64,000 nucleotides of DNA, taken from the NCBI GenBank assembly GCA_036435485.1, contig CM071596.1, positions 18,378,001 to 18,442,000 of the forward strand, read 5' to 3'. The notes below the pieces were generated by a model, which searched no databases, was not told the origin of the DNA, and saw only the letters and a list, made by a program, of their open reading frames with translations. Of this stretch, positions 1 through 8,955 are shown one piece after another. The translations under genes were made by a program, and so were the position numbers. The stretch comes from Saposhnikovia divaricata (lineage: Eukaryota; Streptophyta; Magnoliopsida; Apiales; Apiaceae). Every line of letters starts with the position of its first letter. Position 1 is the stretch's first letter.

Positions 1-1
1 G

Positions 2-1993
2 ATTAACTGCAAAACTGCAAAGCAAATGTGGGAAACCATTGAAACTGTGAATGAAGGAACAGAGGAAGTTAGGGAGAATCGACTAGAAATTCTGACATCT
101 GAGTATGAACACTTTCGATCAGCATACAATGAAAGTATTCAAGATGTGTTTGAAAGATATAACAAACTTGTCAACAATTTACAGATGCATGGCAAGTACT
201 ACACTCAGAAAGAGATCAACAGAAAATTTCTACTGTCAATGCCTGTTCATCTAGAACATAGAATTACAGCTATCAGAGAGTCGAGGAATCTAAGTGAAAT
301 AACTGTAGAAAGACTCTTTGGTGTTTTAAAAACCTATGAACTGGAACAATCTCAACAAAAGGAGATTTATGGAAAAGGAAGAGTTGCTAATACTTCTACA
401 GCTCTTATTGTTGAGAACAAACAGGAAGTGGAAGATAAGGTTATTCCACCTTGTAATGTTGACAGTGGTAAGCTTGAAGTTGAAGTTGGTCAAACGAATG
501 CTAGTCCAGATGAAGGAGACTTCTATTCGTTAGAAGAGCTAGATCAGTTGGAAGATGAGTCCATGGCTTTGTTGGTAAGGAAATTCAGCAACTTCAGATT
601 CAGGAAGAATCCCAAGTTCAGGTACAAATCTAACTATAACAGGTTCCAGAGAGGAGGTTCTTCATCCTTAAGTAACAGAGGAGGTTACAAAACTGGAACA
701 GTTGAAAGAAGTAAAATTAGATGCTACAACTGTAATGAACTTGGACATTTCGCTACTGAATGTCAGAAGCCAAAACAAAACCAAAGAAAAGACTTTGGAT
801 CTGAGAAGAAGAAGACAGGTAAAGCCTATGTGGCTGCTGGAAAGAGTTGGGATGATACAAACTCTGAAGATGAAGAGTATGGCAATCTTGCCCTGATGGA
901 AAAATCTGATAACTCCAGTGGTACTTCATCTGAGGTATCATGTACTGACAGTCAATATATTTATCAACTTAGTGATACACTAGGTAATGCTAATAGAGAG
1001 ATTGAAAGGCTAAATTTGTTAATTACAGATCTTAGTAATCAATTATCAGAATTACACGATGTACAAAATTGCCATGATAAACAAAAATCAGAAATAAGAA
1101 TTCTAAAAGAACTTGAGAGGTCTCTAGCGTTGATAGTGGCTCAACAACGTGAAACAATAGCTGAGCTAGAAATAAGGGCTAATGCTACTTCTAATTCATG
1201 TAAAGTGGCTAAAGAGTTGTTTAACCAACAAGTTATTAATCAAACCGTGGGTATTGGGTTTGACTATAATGAAGCTATTGGTCGAAAAAGCATTATTACC
1301 CCTAATCGTGTCAGTGCTGTAGATAGGGGTATACCATTAGTGCTTAAGGGTGTTAGTAACCCACTCTTTAAGACATCCATAGCAGAACCTTTGGATACAA
1401 CATCTTTAATCATTAAGGAAGAGATGCGCATTGAGGATTTAGCTAATGGCGTAGTCTTAGAAAGTAATCAAGTTGTTAAAAATGATGAAGATAGAAAGAC
1501 TGTGTTTAAGAAAGCAGAAAGAGTTGGTGAGTCTACTAGTTTCTTGAAAACTAGTAGTAAAAGTAACAACATGAATAAATGCAACAACATATCTACCATG
1601 CATGCTATTCCTGTTATTGATACTGCTCATAAAAAGTGTGATGCTGTTAATTGCATGTCTTGTGCTTTTAATATAATGTCTGCTTACTTTAACAGTAATC
1701 ATGCATGTGTTGATAAGAATGTTCCTAGACAGCATATGAGCAGAAATAAACATGTTAGATCCAGGACTGTAAAATCACCTAATTCTAAGATTAGGACTCC
1801 AAGTCCTTCTCAGGATATGGTGACGACATGGTTACCCAAGCTGAAACCAAAACAAGTTAAAGCTGTTTACAGGGTTAAATGTCCAGTACCTAAAGAAAAT
1901 GTTGTTAAAATAAAAAGTTTTGCTTTACCTGATAAAGGTCAATTCTTTAAGTACTCCGGACCCAATCAAATTTGGGTTCCGAAGAAAGTCTAA
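2..1993 (+). CDS. gag: Element A gag (partial at 5' end)
   Basis: Nucleocapsid/capsid polyprotein of a copia retrotransposon. The frame is open from base 2, so the true start is left of the window and the ATG at 26 is internal. The N-terminal half is the UBN2-type gag domain. A CCHC zinc knuckle (CYNCNELGHFATEC) lies about residue 232 counted from the ATG at 26, preceded by an arginine-rich stretch typical of RNA binding. A coiled-coil-prone segment follows. The C-terminal part is long and cysteine-rich, as Sirevirus gag is, and ends at TAA 1991-1993. Before B inserted, pol followed in the -1 frame. No stop breaks the 664 visible codons. Confidence 0.88.
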   Translation: MNCKTAKQMWETIETVNEGTEEVRENRLEILTSEYEHFRSAYNESIQDVFERYNKLVNNLQMHGKYYTQKEINRKFLLSMPVHLEHRITAIRESRNLSEITVERLFGVLKTYELEQSQQKEIYGKGRVANTSTALIVENKQEVEDKVIPPCNVDSGKLEVEVGQTNASPDEGDFYSLEELDQLEDESMALLVRKFSNFRFRKNPKFRYKSNYNRFQRGGSSSLSNRGGYKTGTVERSKIRCYNCNELGHFATECQKPKQNQRKDFGSEKKKTGKAYVAAGKSWDDTNSEDEEYGNLALMEKSDNSSGTSSEVSCTDSQYIYQLSDTLGNANREIERLNLLITDLSNQLSELHDVQNCHDKQKSEIRILKELERSLALIVAQQRETIAELEIRANATSNSCKVAKELFNQQVINQTVGIGFDYNEAIGRKSIITPNRVSAVDRGIPLVLKGVSNPLFKTSIAEPLDTTSLIIKEEMRIEDLANGVVLESNQVVKNDEDRKTVFKKAERVGESTSFLKTSSKSNNMNKCNNISTMHAIPVIDTAHKKCDAVNCMSCAFNIMSAYFNSNHACVDKNVPRQHMSRNKHVRSRTVKSPNSKIRTPSPSQDMVTTWLPKLKPKQVKAVYRVKCPVPKENVVKIKSFALPDKGQFFKYSGPNQIWVPKKV

Positions 1994-2002
1994 CCAATTT
2001 GT

Positions 2003-2007
2003 CATTG
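2003..2007. repeat. Target-site duplication of element B, left copy (CATTG)
   Basis: CATTG directly before the TG that starts B's left LTR. The same five bases (15094-15098) follow the CA that ends the right LTR. Five bases is the usual copia duplication length, and A's sequence rejoins perfectly across the two copies. Confidence 0.95.
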
Positions 2008-2514
2008 TGTTAGGCCGAATATACAATTAATAATCAACTTTGTATGAGAGTTTAACAAGTAAAAGAGTTTATGCACTTAAAAACTTCTTGTATTACGAAC
2101 CCTCTTCGTGATGTAAAATATCACAAAGAGCTGCTAGGTTACAATAAAGATAATTCGTTATCGATGCCCTTCTAGGGTTAACCTATCTGTATTTATATAA
2201 CATACAGCTACGATACAATCTCTAATTGATATTCCTAATAATCAGCTATACAATGATATCAATTACAGATTGTCACACGTCTCCTATATCAACTCGATCT
2301 CTTTGATAGCTATCCAATCTTCAAAGATATCGTTTCCATAATAAATCTTCAATCACTGTTGACCAGTAGACGCTTCCTCCAGACAGAGTTTGACAAACTC
2401 TGTCGAGATTCCATCTGTCAGAGTTTACACTAAACTCTGACTGCTTCCAGCTAAACTCTGATAATTCACTGTAACACTTAAACACTGATTAAAACACATC
2501 AATTATATTTAACA
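2008..2514 (-). repeat. Element B 3' LTR (left LTR)
   Basis: 507-bp LTR, TGTTAGG...TTTAACA on the + strand. It contains a TATA-like TTATATAAAT (minus strand, 2191-2200) and paired inverted boxes CAGAGTTT / AAACTCTG between about 2380 and 2465. The copy at 14587-15093 differs by about six substitutions. Confidence 0.95.
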
Positions 2515-2526
2515 ATCTCCCCCAAC
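2515..2526 (-). other. Element B polypurine tract
   Basis: On the minus strand GTTGGGGGAGAT abuts the 3' LTR. It is the plus-strand primer site, and the GGGGGAGAT form matches the PPTs of elements A and C. Confidence 0.85.
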
Positions 2527-2668
2527 TTGTTCATTAGCACAAATGCACAAGTTAATGACAATAATTGATGATGTCAAAACAAATAAACAAATACAGTGTT
2601 TACACAAATACAGAGTTTAAGCTTCTTCTCAATAAAAACTATAGAGAATAAGAAAATCCTTACAGTTC
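2527..2668. other. Element B 3' untranslated spacer
   Basis: Short spacer between the env-like stop and the PPT. It has two boxes of the CAGAGTTTA / CAGTGTTTA type and no reading frame. Confidence 0.6.
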
Positions 2669-5600
2669 TTAATCTCTTATCATTTCAAGATCTGGCATGG
2701 TTCTGAGATAATCAATCAGCAATCTTCTTTCTGCATTTTCAAGCTCAGTCTTCATAGCTTCTTTGATTTCTCTGAGCTGAGGATCACTTTCATCTGTCTG
2801 GTAGATAGCAGCCCTAAGATCATAAATCTTATTCCTTCTCATCTCATTACCCAGTCTGATAAATCTGACTTTTTCCGACTGTGAATTGAAATCAAGTACT
2901 GTGACTCCCAAATCAGTCTTTAACTTTGCAGTACCTTTCTTCATTTCAATGAGATTTCCTTTGTAATCCCTGTATTTAGGAACATATCTGCTATTATATT
3001 TCTCTCCTCTGATTGCCAGATTCTGAGTCATTCTCTTCCTGAGCACATTAGCAACTGATTGAGTCCTTCGACTATTCACCTTGAGAAGATACAGGACATA
3101 CTCTAGTTCTTCCCAACATTTCAAGCCAATATCATCCTCACCAATTTTAAATACCGTCCCATCAGCCATGAAGTACAAAAGAAAATCCTTGTTTAAACTC
3201 TTCTGATGAACTAACCGTACTGATTCCAGTCTGTCCAAACTCTCTTGAGGAACACCACGACCTGGAACAGCCAGTGAAGAAGGATCTCTAGGACCAGTAT
3301 ATTGCCTCTTGTCTCTGTGTGAACCTAGTCCACCCTTATTATTACCAACTTTGCCAGATAAAGCTTTTCCATCAGAAACATTCATAGAGACTCCAGATAA
3401 TACATTTGGATCAGAAATTGTTCCTTTACCAAAAACCGATTTCAACTGAGAAGAGTGTAAAGGTGTGATCATTGCTTGTGATACAACAGAAGTTGTAACT
3501 TTCTTCTGTGAACTTTCACCTTCAATGCCTTTTAGCTTAAGTTTAGCCTCTGCTGCAATTGCTTCCTTTGAAAACCGAGAACTTTGACTAACATCAGTCC
3601 TTTCTCTGATCACAACACCTTTAACAACAGGTCTAGGAGTTTTTCCTCTTTGTACCTTACCAGACTTTAAAGCTTTAAGATGTTCTTCTTGTAAACTCTT
3701 TTCTTCAGCTTCAATGTCCTCAATCGTAACTCCTTCCTCATTCTCTTCAATGAACAGCTTAGCAGCCAATTCTTCATCAGTCTGTGGATTAGAAGATAAC
3801 AGCAAACTCTTGGTCTTTGAAGTACCTTGAGTATCAGTATTTCCCCCAACCGACTGTGATTTTGATGACTTGCTAGTTATCAGAGTTTGAGTCTCTTCAG
3901 CCTTGTTCGCCTTGTTCTTTCCTTTACTACTTCCATCTCCAGCACTATCCCTTCTGACAACTCTCTCCCCCTTTTTGACATCATCAGGCATAAGAATAGA
4001 TGTAATTAACTCCAGGGAAGTAGCAATATAATCAATTTTAGCAGATAAGTCAGACTGATTCTCTTCAACTTTACTCAGCCTGGCAAGGATATTGTCTTGA
4101 GCTTTAGAGAATTTTGTAGTCACAAGTTTTGATTCTCTTTCCATTTTCATTTCTCTGGCTACAACCTCATTTCGCAAAGCAGTGATGGCCAATGTAGTAT
4201 CATCAAATCTTCGATCCAGAGTTTTTACTTGAACTACAGTTGCTTTCAAGCAAGAAAGAATATCTGGATTGGAGATAGTATCAGCACTTTTCTTAACAAA
4301 ATCAGTTGCTCTTCCTCGTGGAAAAATACAATCTTCTTTGTACCATTCAGCAGCATTCTTTGCAAATTGTGCTCTCTCAACTTCATGAGAAGTACAAGGT
4401 TGAGTGAAAGGTGTATGTTTATTGTCTGTTTGTACTGGTGCAGCATCAGAGTTTGCACTACTTTCACTTCCAGTTTCAACACTTGTAGCTTTAACAGGTT
4501 CATCTTCAACCACAATTTTAGCAATTTCTTCTGTAGGCTTGTCAAGATTTTCTCCATGTTGCTCAGGCTCAGCAACAGGCATAGACTGAGAAGTGACCTT
4601 GGTGGCCTGATCAATTTCTTCCCCTCCTTCAACAGTTTGGTGAGCATCAGAGATTAACTCAGTATGGGATGCCACAGCTTCAGAAAGAACAACCGTAGGT
4701 TGATCAGCTACACCAATATCAGAGATAGGATCAGAGAATGGCATAAATGAATTAAGAATATCATGTATTGGAAAAAGGCCATCTCTAGCATCCTCTTCTG
4801 CAGGCATTTTGTCCTCTGCAGGAATTTCATCCTCTGCAGGTATTTCAGCCTCTGCAGGTATTGCATCTTTCTCAATCTCAACAGGAGGTGTTTGCTGTGT
4901 AACGACCTCTGGAGCTGTAATATCTTCATTCACAGAATCAGAGAATATCAGTTTTCTTCATTTTGCTAGAGGTACATTATCTGAATCCTCTTCACTAGAT
5001 GGTGACTTAGGCATTTTTGCCTGAACTTTCATTCTTTTCACCCTTCTAGTGTAAACAGCTTCAGGAGATTTTCGTTTTGATTTTCGTTGTGTCTCTTTAG
5101 CCTGCTTTAGACTTGCATGTCATTCAGTAATCGCCTTCTTAACTTTGTGTGCTTTAGACTTTGATTCTGGTGGAGATTGTGACGAATCAGAGTTTGTGTG
5201 TGAAGTGGGTGAAGGTTGTTTTGTAGGTGCTGAGTGAGCAGGTGATTCAGTGTTTAGTTTTGGTTGAGGTTCAGGGTGTGGTTCATGTTGTTGTTGGTCA
5301 GGTTCAGGTTGTTGTGGTTCTTGTGGTTGGTTGAGAAAGTTTTGCAGAGCAAGTGGCATGACAAAAGCAGGGAGATTTGCTTTACCAACATCCTTGTTAG
5401 TCATATCAGAGAATATTCTCTTATTGACTCTAAAAGGATCAATTTCATCAGTCTCATCCTCTGCAGGTATTTCAGCCTCTGCAGGTATTGCATCTTTCTC
5501 AATCTCAACAGGAGGTGTTTGCTGTGTAACGACCTCTGGAGCTGTAATATCTTCATTCACAGAATCAGAGAATATCAGTTTTCTTCATTTTGCTAGAGGT

Positions 5601-6742
5601 ACATTATCTGAATCCTCTTCACTAGATGGTGACTTAGGCATTTTTGCCCGAACTTTCATTCTTTTCACCCTTCTAGTGTAAACAGCTTCAGGAGATTTTC
5701 GTTTTGATTTTCGTTGTGTCTCTTTAGCCTGCTTTAGACTTGCATGTCATTCAGTAATCGCCTTCTTAACTTTGTGTGCTTTAGACTGTGATTCTGGTGG
5801 AGATTGTGACGAATCAGAGTTTGTGTGTGAAGTGGGTGAAGGTTGTTTTGTAGGTGCTGAGTGAGCAGGTGATTCAGTGTTTAGTTTTGGTTGAGGTTCA
5901 GGGTGTGGTTCATGTTGTTGTTGGTCAGGTTCAGGTTGTTGTGGTTCTTGTGGTTGGTTGAGAAAGTTTTGCAGAGCAAGTGGCATGACAAAAGCAGGGA
6001 GATTTGCTTTACCAACATCCTTGTTAGTCATATCAGAGAATATTCTCTTATTGACTCTAAAAGGATCAATTTCATCAGTCTCATCAATGTCTAGACCAGG
6101 TACATAGGCATTGAACAGCATTTGACAAAAACGAGCATAATAAACAGTATTGGTTTCTGACAGTTTATCACCTAAGCACATCAGAACATCTCGACCAAAA
6201 TCAAAATTAGTACCATAGAGTAGAGAATACCCGATTTGGAGACTGTCTATTGGAATGGCATCCCAGTTGGTGACTTTCTTCTGGAACGTCCTTGTGATAC
6301 AATCAAAGAAAAAGTTCCATTCCTTTCTGAGTTTTGGTCTTTTTATACCGCCAAGCTTGTCAAGAGATTCCATGTAACCAATCTCTTGTAGCATCTCTCT
6401 CAAATAAGTTTCATTAACCAGAGTATAAGAAGTATGTGTATCAAACCCCATTGTATCTCGTACAGTCTGTGGAGTAATCACATAGTCTTGATCTTCGTAA
6501 GTGAAAATAATGTTAGGAGTTCCATTCTCTCCCCCATCCACATAAACTGAATTCTGCCAGAATGTAGCAATTTGAGACGCAGAGAGAGTAGCAGGTCCAA
6601 CCAGAGCCCGTCCAATCTCTGAATCGCTCAAGAAGTTCTGCATTAGATGAAACAGTTCTGGAACGCGTTCATGATAGAGTGGAGCTTCATAGTTGTTAGG
6701 AACAAACCGTAAACCAAGAGCAGTGAATGCTTTAGAAGCCAT
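2669..6742 (-). pseudogene. Element B env-like gene, broken by four in-frame stops and a 627-bp tandem duplication
   Basis: Third gene of the Sirevirus, function unknown. It starts at ATG 6742 and stays in one frame to TAA-side end 2669 (1358 codons), interrupted by TGA at 5747-5749, 5585-5587, 5120-5122 and 4958-4960. The N-terminal ~230 residues are a folded domain also seen at the start of element A's env-like protein. Proline/glutamine/glutamate- and serine-rich low complexity and coiled-coil-prone charged segments follow. The C-terminus is a conserved module with a FYF-like 'YFMADGTVFKIG' stretch. I see no clear signal peptide or transmembrane helix, so 'env-like' is positional. The internal duplication carries both stops in each copy, so the breaks came first. 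Confidence 0.8.
4827..6080. repeat. Direct tandem duplication, 627-bp unit, inside element B env-like gene
   Basis: Copy 1 is 4827-5453 and copy 2 is 5454-6080. The unit is exactly 209 codons, so the frame is kept. TCATC lies at the start of both copies and just after copy 2 (6081-6085), which suggests a microhomology origin. By eye the copies differ at only about two positions (near 5021/5648 and 5159/5786), so the event is very recent. Confidence 0.93.
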
Positions 6743-7175
6743 TGAGTTAAGAAATTTTCAAGAATTTCCAAGAGTAATGTATGTAGAGAAGGTGTTTGCG
6801 TGAATGCCCAAGTGAAAAAATAAGAGAACTGTGAGATGTAAGAATAAAACACAACCGTTTGGACACAAAAGTGATTAAAGTAATTAAAAACCCAATCTCT
6901 TATGTAACAAACACTCAATCAGTTCCTAGATTAATGTGTAGTGGGACACGATAATAGGTAAGTGGGACACATTAATGGGCGAGTGGGTCACGTGCGCCTA
7001 TTTTCAAGAAGAGTATTTTGAAAATTAAAACATTAAAAATATTTGATTTAAATAAAAACCAAATAATACTCTTTGAAAATATCTGGACCCAAGTAAAACA
7101 AGAATTTGAAGCGTTTACCTGTTGCCTTTAATAACCAGAATACGTAGCGTTTAAGAACTTCATTCTTACCCATCT

Positions 7176-7185
7176 CTATTTAAGG
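7176..7185 (+). promoter_or_regulatory. TATA box of the antisense gene in element B
   Basis: CTATTTAAGG is a good plant TATA box about 100 bases before the ATG at 7284. It is followed by a pyrimidine/adenine-rich leader ending AAAAAAAAACAATGG, a strong plant start context. It reads opposite to the element's own genes. Confidence 0.5.
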
Positions 7186-7283
7186 CCTAGAGACTTGCTC
7201 AGATTATTTCATCAAACCTTTAACCTTTCAGTCTCCCCTGTAAAATCACAAACCCTTCAAACCAAATACTCAAAAAAAAAACA

Positions 7284-7544
7284 ATGGCCAACCTTACCAT
7301 CAAAGAGAAAAACCTTCATCTTGTCGAGAATAGGGACATCTTCAGCTATACGCGTGAAGAATTTGAAGCGTTTGAGTGGGAAAGGCAGCTTGAGATGCTG
7401 TGGCTGCAAATGGATGCCGGTCTGGAAGAGATCGAGAGAGAGAAACCTGCAAGGGTGATCGACATCGATGCTGCCCTCCAAGCAACATTGACGTGGCTCT
7501 CCTCGAAGGCATCCTCATCCAACACCACCAACCATTGTTCATGA
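7284..7544 (+). CDS. Small antisense gene inside element B, 86-residue protein of unknown function
   Basis: An ATG at 7284 in optimal plant context (ACAATGGCC) opens an 86-codon frame ending TGA 7542-7544. It lies antisense to the Sirevirus, between env-like gene and pol. The protein is acidic and mostly helical in appearance, with a region EEFEAFEWERQLEMLWLQM followed by a Glu/Arg-rich stretch and a Ser/Asn/Thr tail. I recognise no domain. The coding part is clearly GC-richer than the surrounding element, and a TATA box (7176), adenine-rich leader and AATAAA/AATGAAAAA-type signals (about 7586 and 7730) surround it. It may be a captured host gene or a genuine extra retrotransposon gene. An untranslated RNA is the alternative. 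Confidence 0.5.
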   Translation: MANLTIKEKNLHLVENRDIFSYTREEFEAFEWERQLEMLWLQMDAGLEEIEREKPARVIDIDAALQATLTWLSSKASSSNTTNHCS

Positions 7545-7641
7545 ATATGTTAGCAAAAATAACCTTATCCCTTCAACTTCCACCAAAATAAAGTGGCAAA
7601 GATGGGATCTGGGAATTTTTGCTAACAATGGTGTGGTTTGG
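7519..7641. other. Long imperfect hairpin at the 3' end of the antisense gene
   Basis: A perfect 12-bp inverted repeat GTTAGCAAAAAT (7549-7560) / ATTTTTGCTAAC (7615-7626) encloses nested ATCCC/GGGAT and CCAC/GTGG pairs. Outside it, ACCATTGTT (7531-7539) pairs with AACAATGGT (7624-7632), and further imperfect pairing reaches about 7519/7641. The arm covers the last codons and stop of the antisense gene. It could be a 3' RNA structure, a small-RNA precursor or a tiny foldback element. Confidence 0.7.
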
Positions 7642-7649
7642 ATTGTCCT

Positions 7650-8955
7650 TTTATTTTCCTGTTGAATAGATTAACAGATAGAGAGAACAAAAAGATGTAA
7701 TATTTGCTTGTAATCTCTTTCTTATCATTAATGAAAAATTTATTTCTCTAATCTTATTCATTGTGTTCTGCAACTTTTAGTTATTTTTTATGAACTGTTC
7801 TTCAGGAAAATAAATCAAGAATAGAATATGAAAACTAATTAAAGTAATCATATAAAGAACACATTCATCAACAATCCACTGATTAACAGTTGTCAAGAAC
7901 CCTATTTACTCCAAGATTTTCAAATTGTCCAAGTGAAAATTTACCTTAGAGTACAAATCACGAATCAACAGCGTTTGTCAATTCTCCAACTTTATCACCG
8001 AAACCCTTTCATAAATTGCACAGTTGTGAATATGTGTGTGTGAAGCAGAGTTTACTAAATCAATTTTTAGAGCATCTAATTTTTCATAAAATCCATAAAG
8101 TAAATCAATAAACACTGGATGCACAAACTGTCATAGTAAACACTGATTGTATGATGAAAGCTAAACTCTGAAGTAATCAAACTATATACAGTAACTTTTA
8201 TTTTATACCCCTTTATATACATTTTTTTTTATTTTTTTTATTTGTATTTTCATCATTTTTTTATTATTTTTTTTATTTTTCATTCCAGTAATCAGAGGTT
8301 GGAACCAGTCACCAAAAATTCAAAAATTTTAGCCCTTATCATTTTGATAAGTTCCTGGGTCATCCTAGTATTTAACTAGTCACCAAAAATCAGAGAATTT
8401 TAGCACATATTATATACCAATAGGTTCCTGGGTCATCCTAGTATCCAACATAATCTCAAAGGAGTATAACAACCTATATACATTTTCTTTGGGGTATTGC
8501 AGTAAGCATTTTATTATATCAGAGTATAACTAACAGAGTTTAGAGTTCATCAACATCAGTAGTTTTTCATGTAAGGTAATGCACACAGTATTTATAGACT
8601 CAGAGTTTAGGACAAAATAAACTAAGAGATGCTATAAATATGAGCCAGTAACATGCTGTGTTAACTTTCTGCACAATCTAAGATTAGATCACAATAACTC
8701 AGAAAGATTCATGATTAATTGCTGAGAATCATGCTTCATACATATTTCTTCATTGGTGTCTTTCACTCAGACAAAAATCAATTCAAAGTTCACAGAGTTT
8801 ATCAAACTTATTAACTGTGTATGATGTACAGACATGCTGACAGAGTTTAGAGACTGTATAACAGAGTTTAATCAACAGAGTTCACTTAGCATTTAACCAA
8901 TCAGGAAATATGATTAATACATCACATAAGTAAAGTTTGAATCTAACCAACATTC
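7650..8955. repeat. Element B pol-env spacer with clustered CAGAGTTTA boxes
   Basis: Non-coding spacer upstream of the env-like gene. Between about 8045 and 8900 it carries many copies of CAGAGTTTA or its complement TAAACTCTG, the same box found inverted in the LTR, for example near 8047, 8166, 8537, 8599, 8797, 8839, 8862 and 8876. Sireviruses are known to have repeated-motif boxes in the LTR and in front of the envelope gene, and this fits. A nearly identical ~75-base stretch around 'AGGTTCCTGGGTCATCCTAG' also repeats at about 8322 and 8383. Confidence 0.7.

Noticed and set aside
26..28. ATG at 26 as the true start of element A gag
   Set aside because: The frame is open to the left edge and matches the inside of a gag domain, so the start lies outside the window.
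5120..5560. A separate 146-residue minus-strand gene
   Set aside because: It spans the junction of the 627-bp duplication and is part of the broken env-like frame.
4229..5681. Several + strand open frames over the env-like gene
   Set aside because: They lie opposite a clear coding frame and have cysteine/leucine/serine-rich shadow compositions without domains.
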